NCBI GenBank assembly: GCA_028820635.1
Contig: JAPPIG010000118.1
Coordinates: 62,001-126,000 of the forward strand
Direction: 5' to 3'
Origin: Candidatus Poribacteria bacterium
GTDB lineage: Bacteria; Poribacteria; WGA-4E; WGA-3G
DNA: 64,000 nucleotides
Shown here: one piece after another, positions 25,044 through 33,676 of the stretch
Position numbering within the stretch: position 1 is the stretch's first letter
Layout of the letters: the number at the start of each line of letters is the position of its first letter
The notes under the pieces: model-generated
Seen by the model: only the letters and a program-made list of their open reading frames with translations
What the model was told of the DNA's origin: nothing
The model's database searches: none
Position numbers and translations under genes: made by a program

Positions 25044-26210
25044 TTATCTTTTGTCTTTTATAATTGAACGGGTAACAGATTTTGCCCATTGATTAACTTC
25101 AAGGACGTCCTCAAGTGAAGGATTAGCAATCACGACATGTTTGTTCATAACGCATTCTAAAATAGCCGGAATATCCATAAATCCGATTCGTTCTTTAAGA
25201 AAAGCATCTACCACAACTTCATCTGCACTGCACAATACCACGGGAAGCGTTCCACCTACTTTAGCAGCAGTATAAGCAAGCGAAATGCAAGGAAACTTTT
25301 CTTTGTCAATAGGTTCAAAATGCAGTGTGCGAGATTCACACAAATCCAACCGTGGGACTGGTGTTGAGAGTCTGTTAGGATATGTTAAAGCATATTGAAT
25401 CATAATCCGCATATCCGTTGGTCCCAACTGAGCAAGCGTTGAACCGTCTGTCCATTCAACCATTGAATGGATGATACTTTCTCGGTGGATAACAATGTCA
25501 ATCTTATCAAGTTCAATATCAAACAACCACTTGGCTTCAATGACTTCCAGTCCCTTGTTCATCATGGTAGCGGAATCGATTGTAATTTTCGCTCCCATAT
25601 CCCAGTTGGGATGACGAAGTGCTTGTTGAGGCGTTACTGTGTAGAGTTTATCTTTTGGTGTATCACGAAACGGTCCGCCAGAGGCAGTTAATATCAGTCG
25701 ATGGATGTCAGTTTGTCTGTCTCGCGCACCTTCTAAGCATTGAAAGATTGCGCTCATCTCACCGTCTATCGGTATTAAGTTCACCTCATTTTTTTGGACT
25801 GCATCCATCACTATAGGACCGCACATCACCATCACTTCTTTGTTTACGAAGGCGATGTCTTTCCCCGCGTTGATAGCAGATAGTGTGGGTAACAACCCCG
25901 CGCTTCCACCCATTCCTTCCAAGACTTGATCCGCTTCTTGGATAGTCGCTACGGCCTGAATTCCTTCAGGTCCGGAAAGGATTTCAATGCCATTGAGATC
26001 ACAGAGTCGTTCACGTAGACGATTTGCTGCCGCAGATTCATTAAGTGCTGCTAATCGTGGACGAAACTGACGAATTTGATGTTCAAGCGTGTCAACATCC
26101 TTATTCGCGCCGAGTGCGACAACCTTAAATTCTTCGCTATGTGTTTTAATAACGTCAAGGGCGTTTTTTCCAATAGAACCGGTACTACCTAAAATGGCGA
26201 TGTGCTTCAT
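25044..26210 (-). CDS. dxr: 1-deoxy-D-xylulose 5-phosphate reductoisomerase
   Basis: The 388-aa enzyme makes 2-C-methyl-D-erythritol 4-phosphate, the committed step of the MEP isoprenoid pathway, using NADPH and a divalent metal. GSTGSIGKNALDVI (residues 8-21) binds NADPH. The metal site is in PIDGEMSAIFQCLEG near 148, and the catalytic loop and substrate region are TASGGPFRD and WDMGAKITIDSATMMNKGLE. Length is typical. It lies between cdsA and rseP; the uppS gene often found here is absent. Confidence 0.97.
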   Translation of the reverse strand: MKHIAILGSTGSIGKNALDVIKTHSEEFKVVALGANKDVDTLEHQIRQFRPRLAALNESAAANRLRERLCDLNGIEILSGPEGIQAVATIQEADQVLEGMGGSAGLLPTLSAINAGKDIAFVNKEVMVMCGPIVMDAVQKNEVNLIPIDGEMSAIFQCLEGARDRQTDIHRLILTASGGPFRDTPKDKLYTVTPQQALRHPNWDMGAKITIDSATMMNKGLEVIEAKWLFDIELDKIDIVIHRESIIHSMVEWTDGSTLAQLGPTDMRIMIQYALTYPNRLSTPVPRLDLCESRTLHFEPIDKEKFPCISLAYTAAKVGGTLPVVLCSADEVVVDAFLKERIGFMDIPAILECVMNKHVVIANPSLEDVLEVNQWAKSVTRSIIKDKR

Positions 26211-26330
26211 GGGTATTGACTATGGTGGCAGTGCCGAAGCACTCGCCTTTTTTATAGCGGGTGCGCGCGTTCGTGAATGGTTACTTATTTCTGCAGATAG
26301 TGTAAACAAGCATATTCTGCATGAAAGGAC

Positions 26331-27185
26331 TTATGTAATAACCCCAGTCAGGGCAAGATAATAGTAAAGACTCGGTGCGCTAAAGATTAAACTATCACAC
26401 CTGTCAAGGAATCCTCCATGCCCTGGTATGACATCGCCAGAGTCTTTGACACCAGCTGTGCGCTTCATGAGTGAGACGCTCAAATCACCAAGTTGTCCTA
26501 AGATACTCAACAGCAGGCCTATCAAAGCTGCGTTTGCTAAAGAGAGGGTTTCCTTTAGGAAGATTGTACTAAGTGCCATGCTAACCAAAGTTCCTACAAC
26601 AAAACCTGCAATAGTGCCTTCAACCGTTTTACGCGGACTAATTGGTGTGCTAAGTTTATGCTTTCCGACTGCTCTCCCAATGAGATATGCACCTGTATCG
26701 CTGCACCAAATCGTTCCAATTAGCAAAAAAATAAGTTGCATGCCCACAGGTTCTGCTTTTCGTAAGAGAATACAGTGATAACCAAATGACCATCCGATTG
26801 TCAGGATTCCTGTAAGTTTTAAGGTGACGGAAAGTAATTCTCCTGCGACTTTACCTCGGAATATGCTTGATGCAAAAGCATAGATAAACACAACGACAAA
26901 GAAACTGAACAGGATGAGAGAGGTAGTCGCCTTTTCTATGGGTGTAGGCAAGAAAAATGCGAACAGACAGAACGCTACTGTTAGAATCGTTGGTAGAACC
27001 GGATTCAATTTCGCACCGAAATTCTCCGCTAACCTGCAGTATTCAATTTGCATCATCAGGACAGCGGCGGAAACGAGCAGCAGATAGAACAAACCACCAA
27101 ACCGATCTTCCTGATCGCCAAAATAGACAATCAGGAGGATTAGCGGGACCAGCACTACAACACTCAAAGCTCGCCGCCAAAACAT
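26331..27185 (-). CDS. cdsA: Phosphatidate cytidylyltransferase
   Basis: The 284-aa integral membrane enzyme makes CDP-diacylglycerol, the precursor of bacterial phospholipids. It has about eight membrane spans. The signature near the C-terminus, SLMKRTAGVKDSGDVIPGHG followed by GFLDRCDSL, is complete with its Asp residues, and CSDTGAYLIGRAVGKHKL sits before it. It starts 2 bases after the frr stop. Confidence 0.95.
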   Translation of the reverse strand: MFWRRALSVVVLVPLILLIVYFGDQEDRFGGLFYLLLVSAAVLMMQIEYCRLAENFGAKLNPVLPTILTVAFCLFAFFLPTPIEKATTSLILFSFFVVVFIYAFASSIFRGKVAGELLSVTLKLTGILTIGWSFGYHCILLRKAEPVGMQLIFLLIGTIWCSDTGAYLIGRAVGKHKLSTPISPRKTVEGTIAGFVVGTLVSMALSTIFLKETLSLANAALIGLLLSILGQLGDLSVSLMKRTAGVKDSGDVIPGHGGFLDRCDSLIFSAPSLYYYLALTGVIT

Positions 27186-27187
27186 AA

Positions 27188-27775
27188 TTAGTTCTCTAAC
27201 AGTTCAGATTCTTTTGCATCAGCTAAATCGTTAATTTGGTTAACGTAGGTATCGGTTAAATTCTGTACCGGGTCAGCATCACTACGACTACTTTTCTTAT
27301 CGCCGCCTCTGCCTTTGCTTCTTCGGCTGCCTGAACCAGAATCACCGCCTTCAAGTTTCTTGATTGCATCGTTCGCATCTCGACGTATGTTCCGAATAGC
27401 GACTCTGCCTTCTTCAGCTAATTTTTTTACCAATTTAGTGAGTTCGACGCGCCGTTCAGTTGTCAACTCTGGCACCTGGATCCGAACAATACTACCATCG
27501 TTGCTGGTGGCGAGTCCTAAATCAGAAAGCGCTATTGCTTTTTCAATTTCCGTAATTAATGTCTTGTCCCAAGGTTGGATAACAAGTTGATGTGGTTCCG
27601 GTGTGGTAATTGTTCCAACCTGATTTAATGGGGTCTTGCTACCGTAATAGTTGATTGTAACTTGATCTAACAACGCTGTGGTGGCACGACCTGTTTGGAC
27701 ATGCGACAACTTCGCTGCTGTAGATTCGACTGTTTTCTTCATTCGTGATTCAGTATCTTTCAGTACTTCTTGCAT
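27188..27775 (-). CDS. frr: Ribosome recycling factor with an unusual linker
   Basis: The 195-aa protein splits post-termination ribosomes together with EF-G. Most of the family pattern is intact: SHVQTGRATTALLDQVTINYYG, GTITTPEPHQLVIQPWD, AIALSDLGLATSNDGSIVRI and the VAIRNIRRDANDAIKKLE helix. After residue 142 a low-complexity segment rich in Gly, Ser, Arg and Lys (GSGSRRSKGRGGDKKSSRSD) takes the place where other RRFs have EISEDEAKRLQDE-like helix. The final helix, TDTYVNQINDLADAKESELL, is normal. It follows tsf directly; pyrH is missing between them. Confidence 0.93.
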   Translation of the reverse strand: MQEVLKDTESRMKKTVESTAAKLSHVQTGRATTALLDQVTINYYGSKTPLNQVGTITTPEPHQLVIQPWDKTLITEIEKAIALSDLGLATSNDGSIVRIQVPELTTERRVELTKLVKKLAEEGRVAIRNIRRDANDAIKKLEGGDSGSGSRRSKGRGGDKKSSRSDADPVQNLTDTYVNQINDLADAKESELLEN

Positions 27776-27843
27776 CTGGATTCCCTATTCCTTTCTGTTT
27801 CGCCGATTCTGATCTATCTAAGGCATCCTGTCTGAAATCATAT

Positions 27844-28437
27844 TCACTGTCCAAGGACGTAGAGTACAAAACGTTTTACAACGATATTCTCACCGAGTTG
27901 CGCGATCGCATCCTTGACAAGGTCCTCAATAGTTTTATCGGCATCGCGAATGTACGGTTGTTTTAGTAGACATGCTTCCGAGTAAAATTTAGAAAGCCGT
28001 CCTTCAACAATTTTATCAACAATATGGTCAGGCTTACCTTCTTGTAGTGCTTGTGTCTTCAAAATTGCTTTTTCAGCATCAAGATCTTCTGCAGGAACCT
28101 CGTCTTCACCAACATATTTGGGTTTTGCTGCAGCGACTTGCATAGCGATCTCTGTCGCTAATTTTTGAAATTGCTCTGTTCGAGCGACAAAGTCGGTTTC
28201 GCAATTTAATTCTACTAAAGTGCCAACGCGGTTCCCTGGATGGATGTAAGAGATAATAAGACCTTCTTCAGTGGCTCGCCCACCTTTGACTTCAGAAGCG
28301 CGCAAGCCTTGCTCGCGCAATTTCTTAATCGCAGCGTCTATATCTCCATCCGTTTCTGCTAATGCCTTTTTGCAGTCCATAATTCCGGCACCAGTACGCG
28401 AACGTAGTTCACTGACCATTTTTGCTGTAATTGCCAT
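27844..28437 (-). CDS. tsf: Elongation factor Ts (short form)
   Basis: The 197-aa protein is the guanine nucleotide exchange factor for EF-Tu. The UBA-like N-terminal domain reads VSELRSRTGAGIMDCKKALA, and the core contains LVELNCETDFVARTEQF, both diagnostic. The C-terminal LLKQPYIRDADKTIEDLV block contacts EF-Tu. The length matches the short, single-core-subdomain forms such as that of Thermus, rather than the 283-residue E. coli protein. It lies 111 bases downstream of rpsB. Confidence 0.96.
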   Translation of the reverse strand: MAITAKMVSELRSRTGAGIMDCKKALAETDGDIDAAIKKLREQGLRASEVKGGRATEEGLIISYIHPGNRVGTLVELNCETDFVARTEQFQKLATEIAMQVAAAKPKYVGEDEVPAEDLDAEKAILKTQALQEGKPDHIVDKIVEGRLSKFYSEACLLKQPYIRDADKTIEDLVKDAIAQLGENIVVKRFVLYVLGQ

Positions 28438-28548
28438 ATTTCCTCCGAATTAGATTCAATTTGATTTTTCAACCACCATGTTTGAATGCTAAAGTTAAAG
28501 ACCTTCAGTTATTTGGATCTACCATCCTGAAAGTATTTGAGTATAAAA

Positions 28549-29445
28549 CTACTGTGGGGGTCTTCGTGGTCGTCCTGTTCTTCTTTTTGGACGAGGTTGA
28601 CGTGCTTGCCGTTGTTCACTATCACCAATTGCTTCAGGTTCAGCAGAAAGCTGCGCTTCGTCTAACATCTGGGCTGTCTGTTCTTCATGTCGTTCAGCTT
28701 CAGCAACCTTATCAATCTGAGTTTCTTCGGGCTTTTCCGCTTCTTCAGTTTGTTCGCCTTCTAACGCATCACCCCGTCCTTCAATTACTGCTTCTGCTAA
28801 AACAGCGCAAATTAACCGAATTGAACGGATAGCATCATCATTGCCTGGAATCGGTAGATCAATCGGATCAGGATCACAGTTCGTATCTACTATCGCAATT
28901 ATGGGGATACCGAGTTTGTTTGCTTCAGCAATAGCTGTGTGTTCTTTCCGAGTATCGGTGACAATGACGACTTCGGGGAGGACAGACATTTCTTTAATGC
29001 CAGTGAGGTTATTCGCCAATTTTCCTTTTTCTCGCCTCAACCGGATAACCTCTTTTTTGGGGCGTTTTTCAAGTTCACCGCTTGTCTCTTCAGACTCAAG
29101 CTCGTCTAATCTACTGATACTTTGCCGAATTGTCTGGAAGTTAGTCAACATGCCGCCAAGCCAGCGGTGATTGACATAATACATTTCACATCGAGCAGCC
29201 TCTTCTAATACAGCTTCCTGGGATTGCCGTTTTGTACCAACAAAAAGTGCTGTGCCGCCCCCCGCAGCAACGCCTTGGACAAAATCCACCGCGGCTTCAA
29301 GCATTCTCAGTGTCTTCTGCAAATCAATTATATAAATTCCGTTGCGTTCAGCGAAGATGTACTCTGCCATCTTCGGGTTCCAACGTCTGGTCTGGTGACC
29401 AAAGTGAACGCCACATTCAAGGAGTTCTTTCATTGTAACTGCCAA
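28549..29445 (-). CDS. rpsB: 30S ribosomal protein S2 with long charged tail
   Basis: The 298-aa protein matches S2: [20 protein letters not shown] at the N-terminus, ADYIF-like [47 protein letters not shown] and [20 protein letters not shown]. It ends the normal fold near residue 228. The last 70 residues are a Glu/Gln-rich stretch followed by a basic end ([14 protein letters not shown]), an extension seen in some but not most S2 proteins. An AGGAGG-like ribosome-binding site lies ahead of the start. It heads the rpsB-tsf-frr operon. Confidence 0.97.
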   Translation of the reverse strand: MAVTMKELLECGVHFGHQTRRWNPKMAEYIFAERNGIYIIDLQKTLRMLEAAVDFVQGVAAGGGTALFVGTKRQSQEAVLEEAARCEMYYVNHRWLGGMLTNFQTIRQSISRLDELESEETSGELEKRPKKEVIRLRREKGKLANNLTGIKEMSVLPEVVIVTDTRKEHTAIAEANKLGIPIIAIVDTNCDPDPIDLPIPGNDDAIRSIRLICAVLAEAVIEGRGDALEGEQTEEAEKPEETQIDKVAEAERHEEQTAQMLDEAQLSAEPEAIGDSEQRQARQPRPKRRTGRPRRPPQ

Positions 29446-29466
29446 AAATAACCTCCTGGGTTTACT

Positions 29467-29555
29467 GGAGTCTCAAGACTCCTCATTGGGTTTATACGTC
29501 CACCCCCTTCATATTTGCATCAGACTCTCATAACGAGAGAACCCGCCGTGCAAAT
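29467..29555 (-). promoter_or_regulatory. Structured rpsB leader, probable S2 autoregulatory site
   Basis: On the minus strand the leader holds three helices. ATTTGCA/TGCAAAT arms (29549-29555 and 29513-29519) enclose a CTCTCGTTATGAGAG hairpin (29525-29539). A separate perfect hairpin, GGAGTCTTGAGACTCC (29467-29482), follows, close to the ribosome-binding site. S2 represses its own mRNA through leader structure in E. coli; a similar role is inferred here, but no match to a known S2-binding element was tested. Confidence 0.55.
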
Positions 29556-29610
29556 CTGGAGGTGTGTATCTCTGGTAATACCGTTTTATATATGTGATCA
29601 AATTTTAATA

Positions 29611-29639
29611 ATTATACCACGTTTGTAGCAGGCATGCAA
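29611..29639 (-). promoter_or_regulatory. Promoter of the rpsB operon
   Basis: TTGCAT (29634-29639) and a perfect TATAAT (29611-29616) are 17 bp apart on the minus strand, about 165 bases ahead of rpsB, giving room for the structured leader. Confidence 0.7.
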
Positions 29640-29655
29640 CATTTTTTCTTTAGTT

Positions 29656-30828
29656 ATGAGCTATTTTGCGCTAAGTGAATTCCATTTGATAGGTAAAACT
29701 GATCTCAACTTAAACGGTGCTACAACGTCTATTTGCAAAAATCTGGAGCCCAAAATGCAAGAACTACTTAAGCAGATAGCATCACATTTCCAAATCAATT
29801 TAGATAAGATCTCAGTCGAACCGATTTACCACGGTAAACGACAAAAGCAGAACGTCTACCGTCTGAAAGTCAGAAGCAAGGATTATCTACTCAAACAACA
29901 AGATATTACTTCCCCAGTGACCGAATCAGGTTTCACACCATTTCAGATTGAGAAGTTCACCTTATCAACACTTCACAAGGGTGGATGTCTTGTGCCGCGA
30001 ATTATTTGGGAATCTGAACAACACCAAGCATTGTTACTGGAATGGCGTGGCGATCAAACACTTGATTCCTTAGCACAGAGTAGATCAGTGTCAAGTCTCA
30101 TGCTTGATATGCAGACTATTCTTAATGTATTTTGCCATATTGAAGAAGTCTTTAGAAAAAACGAGGCACAATTCAACCCCTATGTATTTCACTTTAATCT
30201 CAAGCAGACCTTGCAACGTTTACTTGAACAGGGTAGGAAAACAGTCTATTATCTGCAACATCAGAGTAAGACATCGCCTACCGCATCGCAAGCAGCGCAA
30301 CTTGACATAGCATGGACTTCTCTTTCAAATCATCTGCTTGACACCAAACCAACCCTGGGCGGCCTTGACTACCAAGCACGTAATATTGTGTTTGACAGGG
30401 AACTCCCGTATTTCATTGATTTTGCGAGTGTTGGTTGGGATTGGCAAGAACGCAGGTTGGTACAATACCTTAATGGTATCGGTGCGTCCCAAGAAGGTGC
30501 CAACTTTGTATCTTTGTTGAACCGTGAATTAGTTGATGCTTACGCAGAATGGGTAGTTGTAAATCGTGAAAAATGTTCCACCGCAGACGTCGCCTCACGT
30601 GTTGATGGACATCATTTGCTTTTTTATCTCTCAATTTTGCATCGGATATTGCAGGCGGTTGCAAAACCCGAAACGGCTGAAAATCAAATTTTGTTAGATG
30701 CGTGGGGAGATGCCCAGTTGAGATTTCAACGGGCAATGGAACTGATTATTAACACTGATTTGAGTGATGATATTTATATTATCCAAATCCGTGAAATGAT
30801 TGGAAAATTTCAGGCAGACATCGCATAG
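29656..30828 (+). CDS. Aminoglycoside phosphotransferase/kinase-like protein
   Basis: The 390-aa protein has the APH/choline-kinase fold of CotS type. NVYRLKVRSKDYLLKQQ holds the ATP-binding lysine strand, the catalytic loop is GGLDYQARNIVFD with Asp and Asn in the kinase spacing, and FIDFASVGWD is the metal-binding Asp motif. An internal start at 29755 (MQELLKQIASHF) would trim a non-matching 33-residue leader and is a plausible true start. The substrate is not known; spore-coat and LPS-modifying kinases share this pattern. It is convergent with the gene at 30846. Confidence 0.75.
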   Translation: MSYFALSEFHLIGKTDLNLNGATTSICKNLEPKMQELLKQIASHFQINLDKISVEPIYHGKRQKQNVYRLKVRSKDYLLKQQDITSPVTESGFTPFQIEKFTLSTLHKGGCLVPRIIWESEQHQALLLEWRGDQTLDSLAQSRSVSSLMLDMQTILNVFCHIEEVFRKNEAQFNPYVFHFNLKQTLQRLLEQGRKTVYYLQHQSKTSPTASQAAQLDIAWTSLSNHLLDTKPTLGGLDYQARNIVFDRELPYFIDFASVGWDWQERRLVQYLNGIGASQEGANFVSLLNRELVDAYAEWVVVNREKCSTADVASRVDGHHLLFYLSILHRILQAVAKPETAENQILLDAWGDAQLRFQRAMELIINTDLSDDIYIIQIREMIGKFQADIA

Positions 30829-30845
30829 ATAAGATTTTAATCACA

Positions 30846-31274
30846 TCAAAGTTTTTCAGGATTGTCCGAGTTATCAAAAATAATAGTTTCTCCAAGCTTG
30901 GTCAGAAATTCCTCTGCTTCCGGTGTTGAAGGTTTAATTATTGTTGATAATCCTGGGTTGTGAAATTTAGTTTGAAATGAATTGAGCAAGTCATAAAGGG
31001 ATTTTAGATTAACCTGCCGCTTGTGAATAGCATCGCGAACAATCTGAAATTGTTCCTTTACGGTTTCTTGTGAGACACCATCCGGACGGTTAGTTATAAG
31101 GAGTTTTTCAGTGCCGTTTAAGGCACGTGATGCCATCCAGTACCGCAAGCCTTCAGCACCTCCAACTCGGTTGTAAACGAATAATCCGGCACCTACACTC
31201 ACAATGAGAATTACAAAAATAAAAATAAGAACACGTCGGTAACAACCACTGATCTTCTGCGCTATGAGTGACAT
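30846..31274 (-). CDS. Hypothetical single-span membrane protein
   Basis: The 142-aa protein has a basic start and one membrane span at about residues 14-36 (VLIFIFVILIVSVGAGLFVY). The rest is mostly helical and external, with LNGTEKLLITNRPDG and VNLKSLYDLLNSFQ. No family is recognised. Its start abuts the stop of the amidohydrolase gene with no gap, so it is surely cotranslated with it. Confidence 0.65.
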   Translation of the reverse strand: MSLIAQKISGCYRRVLIFIFVILIVSVGAGLFVYNRVGGAEGLRYWMASRALNGTEKLLITNRPDGVSQETVKEQFQIVRDAIHKRQVNLKSLYDLLNSFQTKFHNPGLSTIIKPSTPEAEEFLTKLGETIIFDNSDNPEKL

Positions 31275-32393
31275 CTATAGTATTTTTCCTTCGCGAATCG
31301 TTAAAGCGGCATTGATTTTCTGAGTGCCGATAAACTTTGTTCTGTGTGCATCGTAGAATTCAAATTCACCATCAATCACTTCTAAAACCGCTATATCCGC
31401 TGTTGTCCCAATTTTTAGATTACCAAGTTGTTTTTCGCGTTTGATGGCTTTAGCAGCATTGAAGGTTGCTTTTTCAATCACTGCCTCAAACGAAAGTCCG
31501 AGATGCATCAGTTTTGATAAAGTTGTTGGTAGGTCATAAACGGGACCGTTGATATTACCAGTGTGGAGGTCAGTGCTGATAACATCAGAAATAAAACCTT
31601 GTTCCATCGCGCGTTGTGCAATTTCGTAATGAAAACTCCCTGCTCCATGCCCAACATCAAAGATCACACCATCTTGCTGTGCCTGCCATGCCTCTGGGAT
31701 GACCCTTCCTTTTTCGTCAACGATGTTATCACCATTTCCTTGAAAACAGTGGGTAATTACATCACCCGGTCGCATCAATTCCAAAACATCTGGAAACGGC
31801 ACACCTGCACCAATATGACACATCACAGGTGTTCCAGCTTGTTCTGCTGCTTGAATAGCAAGTTTCAGCGGTTCTACGCCGTTGTCGCCTACCTGCATTT
31901 TGCCTTGCCGCACTTTTACGCCTACCGTGATGTCACGATTGGCTTTTAACGTATCAGCAACGCGATCTGGATCTGCATAAGCGAGGTCATGCATCTCTCC
32001 AACTGGCCCGTAGACAAGTCCAATACCAGAAATGTGGATGTAGTTCAATATGTTCGTTTGCGCAGGTTCTGCGATGAATTCACGGAAACCGGGAAAAGTT
32101 GCCCAACTGGCACTACCAGCATCAACAGCCGTTGTTGTGCCCGATGTAGCGCAAATGCTATCGGCTTTAATACCCCACGTTGTGACGCCGTAATAGACAT
32201 GCGTATGGATGTCAACCAACCCTGGTGTAACATATTGATTCTTGACAGAGATAGTCTGTTTTGCCAAAGTTTCGGAAATATCTTTATCAATTGCGGCAAT
32301 CACTCCATCTGTAATCGCGATATCGCGAAGTGCATTTAATCCTTGCGCCGAATCAATGACGGTACCGCTCTTGAGTAAAATATCGTATTTCAT
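31275..32393 (-). CDS. Amidohydrolase/deacetylase family metallohydrolase
   Basis: The 372-aa protein is a dihydroorotase-like amidohydrolase. The metal-binding HxH is in GLVDIHTHVYYG (near residue 62), later ligands are in VMCHIGAGVPF and DVITHCFQGNG, and the catalytic Asp is in ISTDLHTGNI near 277. The carboxylated lysine is probably in VGVKVRQGKM. The family removes acyl or opens cyclic amides; substrate unknown. It is packed between queE (3-base gap) and the small membrane protein. Confidence 0.87.
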   Translation of the reverse strand: MKYDILLKSGTVIDSAQGLNALRDIAITDGVIAAIDKDISETLAKQTISVKNQYVTPGLVDIHTHVYYGVTTWGIKADSICATSGTTTAVDAGSASWATFPGFREFIAEPAQTNILNYIHISGIGLVYGPVGEMHDLAYADPDRVADTLKANRDITVGVKVRQGKMQVGDNGVEPLKLAIQAAEQAGTPVMCHIGAGVPFPDVLELMRPGDVITHCFQGNGDNIVDEKGRVIPEAWQAQQDGVIFDVGHGAGSFHYEIAQRAMEQGFISDVISTDLHTGNINGPVYDLPTTLSKLMHLGLSFEAVIEKATFNAAKAIKREKQLGNLKIGTTADIAVLEVIDGEFEFYDAHRTKFIGTQKINAALTIREGKIL

Positions 32394-32396
32394 TGG

Positions 32397-33077
32397 CTAT
32401 ACACCACGTTTTTCACCCCAGATATCAACATGCACGCGCGGCGAATAACGATACCCATTTTCTTTGCAAAGTGCAACTAACCATTCCTGCTTCTGACTTA
32501 GTACCTGTGGGTTTTTGCCTTGAGGCATCAACATAATAGTTTCAGCGGGAATCCCAATATCTGCTTGTAAGGTTTGAATTTCCGCAAGATCGTCCGGTGT
32601 ATCTACAACAAACTTTACTTGACACATATAGGTGTCTAAAAACTTGCGGATAACTTCAGGACAGATACGTCCCCGTTCGTGCCGTTTATAAAAACGATTC
32701 TCTGACGGAGGGTTGGAATTACGCAACTTTGGACTCATTGAAATTAAGTGTGCGGCAACTTCTGCGAAAAGTGTGGCATTCGTTTCAATTGTGATGTGAT
32801 GTTCACGTTTATCTAACTCGCGGCAGAGGAGTATCAATTCCTTAGTTTGAATAAACGGTTCACCACCAGTGATGACGACATGCTTACACCCGAATTGAGT
32901 AATTGCATCAACGGTTTCGGCAACGGTAATGTCTTTATTTTCAGGTTCCCAAGATGTATAGGGTGTGTCACACCAAGTACATCGTAGATTGCAATAACTT
33001 GTTCGAAAGAAAACAGATGGAACCCCTATGAGTTGTCCTTCACCCTGAATTGTATGAAACAGTTCGCTATATTTCAT
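32397..33077 (-). CDS. queE: 7-carboxy-7-deazaguanine synthase QueE
   Basis: The radical SAM enzyme makes the 7-deazaguanine core of queuosine. In the form starting at the ATG of 33077 (226 aa) the text begins KYSELFHTIQGEG, the normal QueE start; an upstream in-frame GTG at 33089 is less likely. The cluster cysteines are Cys29, Cys33 and Cys36 (CNLRCTWC), followed by DTPYTSWEP. VVITGGEPF and the C-terminal VHVDIWGEKRG fit. No other que gene is in the window. Confidence 0.92.
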   Translation of the reverse strand: MKYSELFHTIQGEGQLIGVPSVFFRTSYCNLRCTWCDTPYTSWEPENKDITVAETVDAITQFGCKHVVITGGEPFIQTKELILLCRELDKREHHITIETNATLFAEVAAHLISMSPKLRNSNPPSENRFYKRHERGRICPEVIRKFLDTYMCQVKFVVDTPDDLAEIQTLQADIGIPAETIMLMPQGKNPQVLSQKQEWLVALCKENGYRYSPRVHVDIWGEKRGV

Positions 33078-33133
33078 AGGAAATTCCACAGTTAGAATTA
33101 GGAAGAAGGAGACACATTTTTTCTTAAAAGCAC

Positions 33134-33505
33134 TTAAGCTTCAATGAGTTCAATCTGAACGTTATCTGGTCCCTTAAAAAATGCCATCATGAGTCCGGAA
33201 GGTTTTAGGTCTTCAAGTTCTGCCCCCTTTTTCTGAAGTTCGGCAACTGTAGCGTCAAGGTCTTCTACAGTAAAAGCGAGTTGATAGACACCCCAGCGCG
33301 GATTGCCGCTCGTCGGTTCAACATCCATATCGCCAAATTTGGGAGAGAGGAAGATGCGTTCCCCACCAATTTCCATCCGTACAATTTTTAACCCTCTGAC
33401 TTCAACAGTATCGGTTACCTTTCCGTCAAACATCTTTTCGTAATATTCAATTGCACCGTCAAGGTCTTCACATCTGAGATGGATATGATGAAATGTAAAT
33501 ACCAT
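33134..33505 (-). CDS. VOC/glyoxalase-fold protein
   Basis: The ATG at 33505 is chosen because AAGGAG lies 7 bases upstream; an in-frame start at 33586 would add 27 unrelated residues. The 123-aa product is a two-repeat vicinal-oxygen-chelate domain (FHHIHLRCEDLDGAIEYYEK, then VYQLAFTVEDLDATVAELQK). Metal-ligand positions His (HIHL) and Glu (VQIELIEA) are kept. Such proteins include lyases, epimerases and antibiotic-binding proteins. It precedes queE by 56 bases. Confidence 0.82.
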   Translation of the reverse strand: MVFTFHHIHLRCEDLDGAIEYYEKMFDGKVTDTVEVRGLKIVRMEIGGERIFLSPKFGDMDVEPTSGNPRWGVYQLAFTVEDLDATVAELQKKGAELEDLKPSGLMMAFFKGPDNVQIELIEA

Positions 33506-33676
33506 AAAGAACTCCTTTTGATAAATTGCATATATGATTTTTAGAACAACAAATTTGTCAACACGTAATTCATAAGTTTCTTTCAAGGATGGTAAATTAA
33601 CCTTAAATAATATACCTTGTTAGCAATACAATTTCAATACAATTTGTCTAATGTTGGCAGGCCCTTTGATCACTTT

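Noticed and set aside
28431-28832. 133-aa plus-strand frame over the rpsB tail
   Set aside because: Shadow of the charged S2 C-terminus; Val/Leu/Phe-rich composition comes from the reversed Glu/Gln/Lys codons.
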